From positions 1-64,000 of the forward strand of contig JAQJVL010001125.1 of NCBI GenBank assembly GCA_035578905.1: DNA of 64,000 nucleotides, written 5' to 3'. The notes beneath the pieces are model-generated. The model worked only from the letters and a program-made list of their open reading frames with translations, did no database searches and was not told the DNA's origin. Position numbers and translations under genes: made by a program. This stretch comes from Stictocephala bisonia. Taxonomy: Eukaryota > Arthropoda > Insecta > Hemiptera > Membracidae. This document shows positions 36,101 to 46,169 of the stretch, piece after piece. Within the stretch, counting starts at the first letter, position 1. Each line of letters opens with the position of its first letter.

Positions 36101-38516
36101 ATTTCAATATAATGTACGTATCAAAAGTAAAGCTTAAAATTCTCCTAAACAAAAACATATAGTCTAAGTTAGATTATTTCAATATACTTATAGATTTTAG
36201 TCAATTTGTGTTTGTAGTGTAACAAACATATGCCACATATCTAATTTGGATGTATTAAACAAGCATATAAAAATATTATTAAAAAAGTACACTTTAACTA
36301 TTCAAATATATAATATTATTAAGATGTTTTCATCGTATGTTTCAAATGTAACATATTGATTGGTAGTGATGAAATCTAAATTGGTTTATACATTTGGTAT
36401 TCCTGACCATGTATAGTTAGTACTGTACATGAGAATTTGTAATATATACAAATCTTTATTCATCATAAAAATATTTAAACATAAAAAGAATGTATTAAAT
36501 AATGTATTAAAGTATTAAAGAATGTAATTTGAATTTACGAACGCAAAAACGTTTTTAGAAAATACGAATCTATCCCTTGAGGCTAGCCTATAATACCATA
36601 ACACTACTGTATACATATCTTTACATTACTTGTAAGCGAAGTCACTCCATCCTCGAGTGTCCATGTGGAAGTCTTGAATTTCACGCATGGCCTGAGAGCA
36701 GTTCTCCCTACTGTTGCAGGCCCCAGGTTTATATGTATGGTGGATTACCACTAGTAGGGCGGGGGCTGTGGGGACTCGCTCTTTGGGCACTCGAGCTCCC
36801 CACTCCGCCCGGGGTATGACATCGAGTGTTGGCTCTATAGACATAATTATATTTATTGAGGCTTTTACTATGGAGTTCAGAAAAGTTGATTACAAACTAA
36901 TCACAGAAAAAAATGATTAATATGCAAAATTCTTTGAATTTACTCATTAATTTTTTCCAAACAGTATTTTACGGAATCCTGTATTCGCACAGGTTAAAAA
37001 AGTTTTAAAAAAAATCGAATTTAGAGTAATTTAGAGACACCTCTGCTGATATCATGAAATAAAATGTATAGCAAAAATAATAATTATAATTGGTTTTAAC
37101 ATTTGAAATGTTGTATTCCTTATTGCAATTATAAAATACAACATTTCTTTGAATTTATACTTAGCTAGAAATGTTTATTATAATTTTATGTAAAAAAAAA
37201 TATTTGCAAGGTGAAATGTTTGGACGTAAATTAAATCAAATTAATCCTATAAAAAATATATATTAAGCAGTTTTAACCCTTTTAGTACCGACAGTCCTTG
37301 TCAGCCTTACTGGTGCGAAAAGTGTCGTCGTCGCTGTCAGTGACGAATCATATTTCTAATAGGCCATGGCTATTTTTTATTCAATAGCCACTGGAGTAAC
37401 ACGATTAACATTTACACGATTAACTGGAGTAACACTAGTCAAACATACGATTAACGTTGTTTTCAATGTTGTTATGGGATTGCGTCTTTTACGCACAGCC
37501 GATCGATGGCAGAGACGGAAATAGCGGGAACGTCATCGGATAGCGCAAAACACAATTCGGCTGGTGGCAATATATGAGCGCAAGAAGAGCAGTATGTAGA
37601 GCAAACTATATTACATTTTCAGTGTTCATTTTTGTTTTGTACAGTTCTATATTTATATTCTGTATGTAAAAGAAAAATACAACAATTAATCAATCATTTA
37701 CACATTATTTTTCTGAAATACTAATTTGGTTGTTTGGGACCTAAAATGTGTTTTATTTTAGGATTATATTTATAAAACTGTTAGTGTAATATGTAAGTAT
37801 TTGTTAGAGTAACAAATGAAAGTATATAATATAACTGTTTACTTTTAAGTGTTCTATAAAATGGTACTAACAGCAAAATTCTAAAAAAAAGTCTTGTATA
37901 AAATATGCACTTTCAAAGTTGAAAAAAAAAAGAAAAATAGTTCTCATCTGTATTTTTTATTATTTATACACATAAAACTTGAAGAATTAGAAGTCTTATT
38001 TTTATATATTTAGTATAGATACTTATTTACTAACAATTAAAAAAAATACAAATATGACAAAAACCGTACATGCTACATCAGTTTACCTAAAACCTACATC
38101 TTTTTGGCCTAAATAAATTACAATAGGGCACGGACTTTTCGCATACGAAATGTGAAAAGAGTATGATACTTAAAGGGTCAAGTAAAATCTAATTTTTAAT
38201 TTAGTTTGGTATTGGTTTTTTACCACAGATTACTTAAAATGAAAATGCAATATTTTTCAGTCTTTATGTTGTTATTTACATACACAACACAATGTAATGA
38301 TAAAAAGTACGACTAAAATAACAAGTATAATTGATAAAATTTATGGTAAAACTATTTTAAGCTTTTGAAAATTACATATAGTAGTTAAAAACTTACATTT
38401 ATTATTCAATTTACTAAAAGGTTGAAGATAATCTTACCACAGTAAAAACAAGGAAGATTTACTAATGCCCATAACAGTAACACAACACCGTGCCCGCTCC
38501 TCCCCGACATTCCCAT
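32835..38516 (-). CDS. PGRP: Secreted peptidoglycan recognition protein (amidase-type PGRP), four exons
   Basis: PGRPs bind bacterial peptidoglycan outside the cell; those with a complete zinc site also cut it as N-acetylmuramoyl-L-alanine amidases (family knowledge). The model joins 38516-38438, 36834-36630, 34115-34000 and 33112-32835 on the minus strand with phases 1, 2 and 1. Every junction has GT/AG borders and restores a family codon, for example GWSDFAYN then FAIGGDDVYEGRGW. The product is about 225 residues: a hydrophobic leader in residues 1-26, then the PGRP domain from PTLDVIPRAEWGAR. H58 (of VIHHT), Y94, H167 (of AGHRQ), T173 and C175 (of TECPG) match in identity and spacing the H-Y-H-T-C set of catalytic PGRPs. 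C66 and C72 match the conserved small disulfide. The Gly-Trp in EGRGW is typical of DAP-type binders. A tail of about 30 residues after WSHW is unusual. Exon 3 is one of five tandem copies. A cytoplasmic form starting at the ATG at 36844-36842, in frame just upstream of exon 2, is a weaker alternative. Confidence 0.9.
33113..33999 (-). other. PGRP intron 3
   Basis: AT-rich intron between exon 3 copy 1 and exon 4, holding the SINE at 33.72-33.93 kb and a short TA run at 33403-33419. Confidence 0.6.
33715..33935 (+). mobile_element. Diverged tRNA-derived SINE in PGRP intron 3
   Basis: A decayed tRNA-like head (GACGCTGAGCC, then CAGGTTTGAATC as box B) is followed by a body sharing AATATTCACCT..AGTACTG with the SINE at 29.74 kb. 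It ends in an A-rich stretch and CTGTCTGTCTT. It sits antisense to the PGRP gene. Confidence 0.55.
34000..34115 (-). CDS. PGRP: PGRP exon 3, array copy 1 (the copy with a normal donor)
   Basis: This 116-nt exon finishes the split Asn codon, encodes 38 residues (FAIGGDDVYEGRGWQIMG then AHTKGYNNNSLGIVFIGDYR) and gives the first base of the next codon. The acceptor is TATGTACAG and the donor is ATCGAG before GTAACT. It is the copy closest to exon 4 and the only one of five followed by GT. It covers the centre of the binding groove, including the Gly-Trp pair linked in the family to DAP-type peptidoglycan. Confidence 0.88.
34161..34276 (-). CDS. PGRP exon 3 duplicate, copy 2 (donor GT lost)
   Basis: This copy has the same 116-nt length and phase as copy 1, with an intact TATGTACAG acceptor. 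The residues read FTIGGDDVYEG, GHKNNSLG and IAFIGDYR. The base pair after CGAG is GA (GAAACG), so the canonical donor is missing. It could be a decaying duplicate or an exon used only by non-canonical or read-through processing. Confidence 0.75.
34322..34437 (-). CDS. PGRP exon 3 duplicate, copy 3 (donor GT lost)
   Basis: This 116-nt copy has an intact acceptor and an open frame. The residues read FAIGGDDVYEG, GHNNNSLG and ISLIKDYR, so the family Gly of IGDYR is replaced by Lys. The sequence after CGAG is GGAACG, so no canonical donor is present. It differs from copy 4 by only two substitutions over the exon, so these duplicates are recent or homogenised. Confidence 0.75.
34483..34598 (-). 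CDS. PGRP exon 3 duplicate, copy 4 (donor GT lost)
   Basis: This 116-nt copy has an intact acceptor and an open frame reading FTIGGDDVYEG, GHNNNSLG and ISFIKDYR. The following bases are GGAACG, so the donor is missing. If an mRNA entered here and was not cut, the frame would stay open through the spacer and end in a TAA inside copy 3, near 34334. Confidence 0.75.
34644..34758 (-). pseudogene. PGRP exon 3 duplicate, copy 5 (frameshifted, donor lost)
   Basis: This most upstream copy is 115 nt long. It has lost one C in the run around 34743-34744, so the frame breaks after the IGG codons. Its first residue is Ser instead of Phe. The bases after CGAG are GGAACG. Its acceptor has the best pyrimidine tract of the five (CATTTTTGTACAG) because it borders the original intron. 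Splicing into it would give an early stop. Confidence 0.8.
34759..36629 (-). other. PGRP intron 2
   Basis: AT-rich intron between exon 2 and the exon 3 array. No open reading frame or clear repeat was recognised in it. Confidence 0.6.
36630..36834 (-). CDS. PGRP: PGRP exon 2: first zinc histidine and catalytic tyrosine
   Basis: This 205-nt exon has two bases of a split Glu codon, 67 whole codons and two bases of a split Asn codon. The acceptor is TCTATAG before AGCCAACACTC and the donor is CTTACAA before GTAATG. It encodes PTLDVIPRAEWGARVP, then the strand ending VVIHHTYKPGACNSRENC with the zinc His and the disulfide Cys pair, then the helix ending FHMDTRGWSDFAY. The Tyr that sits beside the zinc in amidase PGRPs is the last full codon. 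Confidence 0.9.
36835..38437 (-). other. PGRP intron 1
   Basis: Intron between the signal-peptide exon and exon 2. More than half of it is the piggyBac-like element listed separately; the remainder is AT-rich without recognisable content. Confidence 0.6.
37273..38181. mobile_element. piggyBac-like non-autonomous element (909 bp)
   Basis: The left end reads TTAACCCTTTTAGTACC. The right end, reverse-complemented, reads TTGACCCTTTAAGTATC, so the two ends form a 17-base inverted repeat with three mismatches. A CCC-starting terminus next to a TTAA target is the piggyBac superfamily signature; the right target copy has drifted to TCAA. No transposase frame is visible, so it would depend on an element elsewhere. 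The interior has GC-richer blocks near both ends. Confidence 0.6.
38438..38516 (-). CDS. PGRP: PGRP exon 1: start codon and signal peptide
   Basis: Two in-frame ATGs lie six bases apart, at 38516-38514 and 38510-38508. Either gives a short basic/polar start (SGRSGHG), a hydrophobic core (VVLLLWALVNL) and a Cys-containing end, the layout of a signal peptide. The exon ends at 38438 with one base of a codon, followed by GTAAGATT, a strong donor. That phase-1 G joins AG at 36834-36833 to make a Glu codon and continues straight into the PGRP domain. The phase and signal-peptide match are why I assign it to this gene although it lies 1.6 kb upstream; transcript support is needed to be certain. Confidence 0.75.
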
Positions 38517-38720
38517 ATACTACTGTTTTACCGTCACGGTATCCAGGTAACCGTTTGAGGAAGGACGCGACAAGGCCACTGCACTGTGTTTCACAGACTG
38601 ATAACTCTAACACGAGCCATTAATGGGTAAACAGTCATTATCTATCGCCTGTCAGCATTGACCAGTTAGAAACCTGGACTGATTACATGCGTTGTTTACC
38701 ACGGCTTGTAATACCTTTAA
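38517..38720 (-). promoter_or_regulatory. Presumed PGRP promoter and 5' UTR
   Basis: A GC-richer island directly precedes exon 1. On the minus strand it has TCAGTC at 38601-38596, which fits an arthropod initiator about 85 bases before the ATG, with a TGATAA GATA-type motif (plus strand 38599-38604) overlapping it. GATA factors control some insect PGRP genes (established knowledge). I saw no convincing NF-kB site. Confidence 0.4.
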
Positions 38721-38724
38721 ATTT

Positions 38725-39600
38725 ACTTAGTCATTAGAAAACATATATACCATATGAACTACAACAGTGTTGTCTATAATTGTTACATATTTAATAAGTA
38801 AAGGTGTGATAACAATCACAGTGAAATATTTTTAAGGAATATATCATTTTAATAATGTTGGAAGTTAATTTCTGTGTTCTTATTTTTAGTAACTTTAATT
38901 TAGTTAAAACTCTTAAATTATTGTCATTCTAAATATTATGAGTACTATTTTGAAAGCTTATAACAAAAAATGGTGGATATGTATTTTTTTAAGTTTGCTG
39001 GGTCAAAATAATAATTTATGAAACCAAAACTCATATAAACTATAGTAGCAAATATGATTTTGTAGTTATTGATAGTGACTCAGTAACACCAGAACAGGTC
39101 GCTATCAAACTGTAAAGTTACTCGAACAGTCTCTGTATATTACTCAACAGTAAATTTGACCTAAAGTCAAAGAGTAGACTAATAAACAAGTATATGCATT
39201 GTGTGTTCTTAAAAAAAGCTTATATAAACATATACTTAGGTTATGTGTGAAGTGTAAGAATTGAATTCGGTTCATGAAACGAAATGTTGTTAAGAATTTA
39301 TAAACAATAAATTACTCTCAAAAGAAAACTATGGTTATATTCGATTATTATTCGAAGTAGCAAACTTTATTATTACTCACTTTCACTACGTATTTGGGGA
39401 AATATAGAGTAATCACTTGATAATTTTATAAAAGGTTTTATGTGGAAATTAAAAGAGATTGAAGATATACGTTAGCTGTTGCCATTATTACTAAAATAAA
39501 AAATAGATATTGATGTAAACAGGAACAAATTAATAGAATTGCTTGCGTCTTTAGATTGAAGAAACAATCTGTTATGAATTTGTTATGACTACATGACATG
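38725..39600. other. AT-rich sequence upstream of the PGRP gene
   Basis: Nothing recognised. Confidence 0.5.
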
Positions 39601-39604
39601 TTCA

Positions 39605-40040
39605 ATACCACAGTGCGTATATGGGTGGGCGGGTGGATCAATACCATAGTGTGTATATAGGTGGTCGGGTGGGTTGATATTTTTTTACAAATCCCACAGG
39701 GGGTTCAAGTGCTCTTATGGAGTAACCATCACTGATTACACTTAGTCCCCAAAGTGTAAACTGCATATATACTACTGTACGTGTATGAGTGGGCGGGTGG
39801 GTCAATACCACAGTAAGTGTATAGGTGTGCGGGTGGGTCAATATCACTGTACGTGTATGGGTAGGTGGGTGGTTCAATACCACTGTACGTGTATAGGTGG
39901 GCGGGTGGGTGGTTTATTACCACTGTACGTGTATAGGTGGGCGGGTGGGTGTTTACCACTGCATGTATGTGGGTGGGCAGGTGGGTCGTTACTACTACAC
40001 GTGTGAGTGGGCGGGTGGGTTGTTACCACTACACATGTAC
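39605..40040 (+). repeat. GC-rich minisatellite, main block
   Basis: About a dozen units of roughly 34-40 bases share GTGGGCGGGTGGGT followed by a link such as CAATACCACTGTACGTGTAT. A unique insert of about 100 bases (39678-39775) splits it. Open frames on both strands come from the repeat. Relatives lie at 9.8, 44.1 and 58.2 kb. Confidence 0.85.
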
Positions 40041-40189
40041 TTTAGTTTTGACTACGAATTTGTTATGAAAAACAACAATTTATTATGAATTTGAAAAATC
40101 TAGATTTTCCCAATAATTTCTTATTAAATACATAACTTTAAATATTTAATTTAAAAGGCGTCTTCTTTTATCTGGCAAAGTTTAAAAAC

Positions 40190-40385
40190 ACTACTTAGGA
40201 GCCACATGCTTAAAGGTGACTTCCAAACCACAATAAATGACTGGACGAGTGCGCTGCGTGCAAAGACAGGTTCGCTCACTGGACACTCATCCAAGGAACA
40301 GCCACACTCGAAGTTCCGTGACCCCGTTGTCTTGCGATGATGGTAGAATCTTTGGTCAAGACCACTAAAAGATGAAGTGCAATAT
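40190..40385. other. GC-rich island, possibly an exon (strand uncertain)
   Basis: Both strands have a plausible reading. Minus: after CATCTTTTAG, an open frame with GLDQRFYHHRKTTGSRNF then ECGCSLDECPVSEPVF, ending at a CTAA before GTAGTG donor. Plus: MTGRVRCVQRQVRSLD to a stop at about 40369. Neither resembles a family I know. It could also be a repeat fragment. Confidence 0.3.
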
Positions 40386-40389
40386 GAAA

Positions 40390-40824
40390 AGAAGATTACA
40401 TTTATAAAATTTTTATTAATAAATTGTGAATAATAAAAAAACCAATCTTCATAATTTTATATGGGACCCACTTATAATAAAAAAATATTATTTTTTCCAC
40501 ATGTGTTGATAAGAGCAAACATATCAATTTATGAAAGAATGTCTAGACTAAATATGCTATTCGTAAAGTGTCTATTTAATAATATATTTTGGAATAGAAA
40601 TTATTTCTTAAAATAGTGTATTAAATATTACGAATATGATATAATGTTTGAGTCTATGTTATCTGATAGGTAGAGAACAAATTGTCCTTTTATTGGTTTA
40701 TTAATTTCCGTACAAGGATAGTCATATGAAATTACTAGTTTACAAATGGGTACTTATCACCTACCCTAGTAGAAAAAAACAACATTTTAATTTTTACGAG
40801 TCTAACAAGGCACATCAATATATA

Positions 40825-40893
<69 letters not shown>

Positions 40894-41970
40894 TATAAAG
40901 GAAGTCTGGTTCTGTGATATAATGATTGGCTTTCATACAGAAGAGGTCATTTATATCCAGATCCCTAAAAAATAATTAAGCCTTCCTTATATTGTTTTTT
41001 AATTGCCTAAAACACAAAATAAACATATATTTTATAAAATAGAAAAATATTTATAAGTGGATTTATTTTCACCCAAAATACCGAATTAAAAAGGGAATCG
41101 TTGAATATAAATTTTACTTCTCGGTTTTTTTATCGGGCCCATTATAAATATTTACTTCCTAAATACATATAAAATGTTGTAATCGGTTAATTTCTGCTAG
41201 ATATTGAAGGTAAGGTTTCGACAATTAATAATAACATGTATTGTTATTATTAAACTAACTTTAACTAAATTTGTATCGTTTCATGTAATTTATTATAATT
41301 CTACCCCTAATGAACCAATTTACAACTCGTAATTATTTCTAAGTTAAATTTACCATAATTATAATTAATCATGTAATTGGGATGCTACTATTACAATTAA
41401 GTTTTCAGACGTACAAGATATATTCTCCTTTAATACATTTTTGGAATGAACTGTATGTATATGATAGGTACAACAAACACTTTCAACCTCCCATGTAATC
41501 ATGAAACCACTCTCATTTATCTCAAAAGGCTTTTAGGATTAGTATTAAGTATAATATTTTTGTGTTTAAAATATCAATGCAGTTTAGTTGTCTATTAAAA
41601 CTATTGTTAAGAATGAAATGATAATTAATAATAAAAATACTCCACATTTCCAATTAGTTTCTACATGGATATTAGCAATATTTGTACTTTAATTTATATT
41701 TTTATAAATGAGTAAAATAAAATTTAATACTAACTTCCATTTAACTTCCCATCGAACTTTAAAATGTCCACAGTATAAAGCACATATATTAATCGTACAA
41801 TACAGTAATAAGTCTTTAACTATGACTGGGTGTTAGTATTTTTTAGTGGTTATGAACTAAACAAATCCCATATAACGTGAAAGTATTAAGGAGCCAAACA
41901 CTCCTGTAATACATTTTTATGATGCATTTTAGAAACAGATTTTATATGTTTTTTATGTTGTTGTTGTTGA
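40390..41970. other. AT-rich sequence with a TA microsatellite
   Basis: The microsatellite (about 40818-40887) makes a spurious Tyr-Ile frame. Nothing else recognised. Confidence 0.5.
40818..40887. repeat. (TA)n microsatellite
   Basis: About 70 bp of TA dinucleotides with a few interruptions. Confidence 0.95.
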
Positions 41971-41979
41971 GGTATACAT

Positions 41980-42130
41980 TCATGTCATGTGTTTGCAGGG
42001 AGTATATGCAAACAATGGATCACATACTTACAGAGTGCCCCCCTACACTGTTTTATAGAGGGATTAGCAAGTCTAAATGGAATCAGTAAGGGAGGTCTAA
42101 AATTGCTCGGTGGATTAGATTTAGTTTTGT
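41980..42130 (+). pseudogene. Non-LTR retrotransposon C-terminal fragment
   Basis: One frame gives SCVCREYMQTMDHILTECP, the C-x-C ... H-x4-C pattern found at the C-terminus of many insect reverse transcriptase ORFs. After an indel a second frame continues GLASLNGISKGGL then LLGGLDLVL. It is a dead remnant of the same family as the pieces at 53.0 and 63.9 kb. Confidence 0.65.
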
Positions 42131-42134
42131 GACA

Positions 42135-43107
42135 GAAGATTACTAGTTAGTTTTTTAATAATTTAAAATGGCTTTTGGAATTTTATCTAAATATAAAACA
42201 CAGATTTTATGCAATTTTAAATTAAAAAATGGTAGCTGAAAAAGCCCATACGCTTGTAAGTTGCTTGTTAATGTATATACAGTTGAAATACAGTTTATTG
42301 AAACCATATCTATCACCCTATTATATGATTTACTTACCAAAATGAATTTAAAAATAATTATTCATTTAAAATACTGGTAAAAAATTTAAGGCTTACACTT
42401 TCCAGCTAAGGATGGATAAAAATATTTTCTTCGAAAAATGTTAAGACATCTGAAAACTGTTTATTACGTAACTTATTTCTGTTACAAAACCCAAACATTA
42501 AAATTATTGTAAATATTCACAATTTTTTTTGCATAGCACAATGTACTCGTACACGCAACGAAGTGAAACAATTAAAAATATTCCAAAAACAAAAATTAAT
42601 TGGGTTTTTATTATGTATAAATATTTAAAAGTAATAACCTCTGTCTTTTATACGATAATATTTATCATATTTTACTTCTTTAACTTTTTATGTGTTTGTA
42701 AAGTTTTATGGTCTATTTGCTCCAGATGATTTTTAAGTAAAATTTAATTATTGCTTATTTAAAATTAATAAAATGAGAAAATTACAATTCTTGTAACATT
42801 CCTAACTACTGCAAGACTTCATATAAATACACAGTTCACTATCATGTTTGAGAGATCTTATTTAATAAAAATTATTGGAATAGTGAAATTAACTTTTACA
42901 AATTAATTAATTCATATCAGTTAGTTCAATTTAAGGACTATTTTGGTTATTGATAGCAATTATATTTATGAGTAATGGCATCACTATGATAATTTATATA
43001 TAAATAAATTAGTGAAAGTATAATACTTCAAAGTAAATTGTTCTTTTAATTTATTTTAATTGTTAGTTTTACTGTGAAACTTCAATTACTTCATAAATAC
43101 ACATATA

Positions 43108-43142
<35 letters not shown>

Positions 43143-43715
43143 CAGTTATATAAACGTCCGAAAAGAATAATTAACCTATATCAAACAGGGCATGAAGAGC
43201 TTTGGTTAAATGAAACCATTAAATAATACTCGATATTCACGTAAAAAATATATTTAAAATATAAAATATTAATACGATCAGAACAATTTTACAAAAGAAA
43301 CGACTCTCTTTAATTATTTAGATGGAATGTTAATGAACTCTGAAATGGGACCCGTTGCTTCATTTCAACTTTAATAAACGTTCGTTATAAGATAGACTAA
43401 ATTAATCCAGATCTGGATTGTACTCAAATGGTTGTTCATTTTTCAATTTTAATAATTGCAATATTTCATAAAAACTGGTCATTTGTGAATATTTAAGGGA
43501 TTTTATATTTTTTTTATATCATTCTTAAGATATGTACGAAGAACTAAATCCACTATAAATTTAAATATAATTGGAAGGACTCATTAAAACTTTCTACAAA
43601 ATTCAATTATATAAATAAAATATTTGCTGAAATAGGGAACTTTATTCGTTACAGCAAATTAAGTTGTTTATGGCATATATCAAAAACTAATAGGGGCATT
43701 TTTACTCGAAGATGT

Positions 43716-43753
<38 letters not shown>

Positions 43754-43800
43754 ATACACGTAAAATATTTTACCTAATGAAAAAATACCTTGTAGATATT
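42135..43800. other. AT-rich sequence, nothing recognised
   Basis: Contains a TA microsatellite near 43109-43141 and an A-run near 43720-43749. Confidence 0.5.
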
Positions 43801-43804
43801 TTTG

Positions 43805-44110
43805 TATATTAAGAGTGCACTGGGTTATTGGTACCATCAAGATACACTTGGTTCAGTATGAGAGCCCGTTAAGATCTACGTTGAGTGGACTGGTGAAGGT
43901 GGCAAGACGTATTTTGGTAAAGTAGGAGGTACATTACTTACCCTTGCATTGTTTGATTGCTCACTTTACTAATAGAAGACTAGGGGACATCCCTTTACCG
44001 TTGGTATTGTCTATATATCTATAGGATCTGAGCCCACCTGTACAACTCACCAACACAGTGACCGGATGGTCCCAATATCATATGACAATCTGGGCTAGAG
44101 GACCCATTCA
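43805..44110. repeat. GC-richer block, probably an old repeat
   Basis: Base composition jumps relative to both sides, but no coding frame or known family is visible. It runs directly into the minisatellite-like words at 44.11 kb. Confidence 0.3.
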
Positions 44111-44175
44111 ACCAGACACCTACAGTGGTGATGACGCACCCACCCACCCAGTCACCTACAATGATGATGACCCAT
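44110..44175 (-). repeat. Minisatellite relative
   Basis: CACCTACAGTGGTGATGACG then CACCCACCCACCCAGTCACC resembles, in reverse, the units at 39.6 kb, more distantly. Confidence 0.5.
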
Positions 44176-44240
44176 ATTCTATGTAACCTCTTGAGTCTGT
44201 ATAGTTTAAGTTTTGTTTATTGTTTGTTCAATTATATTAT

Positions 44241-44337
44241 TTTCATAGTATTTACATATCTTATAGGGTATTTTGATAATATTTACATATCTTATAGGTT
44301 ATTTTCATAGTATTTACATATCTTATAGGTTATTTTG
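44241..44337 (+). repeat. Three-copy short tandem repeat
   Basis: TAGTATTTACATATCTTATA followed by GGKTATTTT occurs three times with a period of about 34 bases. Confidence 0.85.
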
Positions 44338-44379
44338 TTATTGATACTTATTAATTACTGATTTTACAGCAGTAATCTG

Positions 44380-44520
44380 GTAAGGAGAGCTAGTGACCAA
44401 GCATACAAAGGTTCCCGTATCTGACTTGGTAGTGGCAGTGACCCAGCTATACACAGCGGCAAAGGATGGGTAGTAGGTTCATCACTGCTGTATGTGTCTG
44501 GATGGATACATAGTGGGTTT
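44380..44520 (+). repeat. SINE-like or old repeat fragment
   Basis: GC-richer text with GGAGAGCTAGTGACCAAGCA and GTAGTAGGTTCATCACTGC (weak box B resemblance). Family not recognised. Confidence 0.3.
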
Positions 44521-44641
44521 TAAACAATATACAATATCACTGTACAAAAAAAAGCAGTTTCTATAGTGAAAGTTTTTTTTAACGTTTAAGTCTTGCACAT
44601 AACGGCCATTTCGTGATGATGCACACACACTATAGGCAATA

Positions 44642-45052
44642 TACAGGGTGGAAACAAAATAACTTGAATTTTTTATGGATAATGTCATAATTTAATTTGT
44701 TATATATATATTTGTTAAAATAATATAATTTTCAATCAGAATAGTTTACTTGAAACCGTTAAATAGCAGATAAATTATATTGTTCAAATTAGTTACTTTG
44801 AAATTCAAATGCGCGCTTCTCTGGAAAGGATAAACCTTTCGAAGTCTGGTTTTCGGCAGTTCATTTCTATTATATATACCTTTTATTTGATACCAAACAC
44901 GAGCTAGGCTGTCATTGAAGATTTTCGTTCAAATCCTCATGGGAAAAAACATAAAATCTTCAATGTCGTCATTGGTGCAAAAAGTATGTTCTTTGTAACC
45001 ATGACCATGTACAAAAGTTGAGAAGTGTTTCCATATTTTTTCCACCGTCTAA
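44642..45052. mobile_element. MITE, copy C (reverse orientation)
   Basis: Starts ACAGGGTGGAAACAAAATA and ends with a GTGTTTCCATATTTTTTCCA end, an imperfect terminal inverted repeat. The interior, reverse-complemented, matches copies A and B, including GAACGAAAATCTTCAA and GGTATCAAATAAAAGG. No transposase frame. Confidence 0.7.
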
Positions 45053-45059
45053 TATCAAG

Positions 45060-46165
45060 GAAAGAATTTTACTTTTAGTCAAAAAAAAAAAGATTCTGCA
45101 CAATTATTTTCTGAGGAAGATCGAATTATTGGCATACGGTCTTCAAAACACAAAAGAAAATAATTAGAACCAGGACTGAGATCAATTTAAGAAAATTGTG
45201 TAAACTACTTTTAGACGACCGTATTTACTCACATTCTGTGGACTTTACTTACTGTTAATAATAAAATAAAGAAATAAATAAAAACTAAATAAAATTAAAA
45301 AACAATTCATATACAAAGGCCCGTTTCGAATGAAAATATATGGTAAAAAAGCGACAAAAAATAAAGCAGTTCTTTGATAATTCCAAAGACTTATAAAATA
45401 CAACTGTAGAGTAAATTCTTGTTGGATGTGGGTTTTATTATTTGAAAAAAAATAAAAATATGGTATTGTTTACGGACGATCACTAAACATTTGTAGGTAT
45501 ATTAGTATTATATTTAAAACATTTAAAATATATATTTAAATTTAAGTTGTATTTTTTATACTAAGCATATTAATTACTTCACATTTAGCTACAGCATTAC
45601 AGTCAAATAGGTAAATGAAAAAAAAAGAATTATAATATAAATAAATTCATTTTTCAAAAATAAACAAAATCGAAGGATATATATTGTATATTTATGCTTC
45701 ACATAAATTAGAAATAGTATATTTAATAAATTGAATTGAACGTATATAATGATTTTATGTTGCATGATTATTTATACTTATAATCATTCCTTTAAAAAAT
45801 TTCGTAGAATATGCCTATATAAATTAAGAAATATAGTGTCGGATCAGTCTAACATTTGAATCTACTCAGGGAAAGTCTCCAGATATTTCTATCTCCTTCA
45901 GGAGATCAATGGAGATTTACATATGTAAAATCCAGTGCCCAAGAGTTTCTCAACATACCAAACAAAGCCTACTTCTTTATATCTTGGAAGGATTTGTATT
46001 TATTTATTATTTAGTTTTCTTACTTGATACGTTATTTTCGGATGAGGTAAAAACAATTAACTATTTTTCAAATACGCATGGTACTATACAGCTTCTATTT
46101 ATTTATTTTTTATTTAGTTAATACAGATCTCCACATCCTTTACATATTCCCATCCAAAATTGAGG
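45060..46165. other. AT-rich sequence, nothing recognised
   Basis: No supported feature. Confidence 0.5.
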
Positions 46166-46169
46166 AACA

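Noticed and set aside
36577..36920. Plus-strand frames over PGRP exon 2
   Set aside because: Antisense shadows of a clearly coding minus-strand exon.
38508..38520. NF-kB-like site GGGAATGTCG near the PGRP start
   Set aside because: It overlaps the start codon and fits the kappaB consensus poorly in its 3' half.
39638..40088. Pro/Thr- and Gly/Trp-rich frames on both strands
   Set aside because: They follow the GC-rich minisatellite and shift with each unit.
40726..40917. Frame rich in Tyr-Ile repeats
   Set aside because: Produced by the TA microsatellite.
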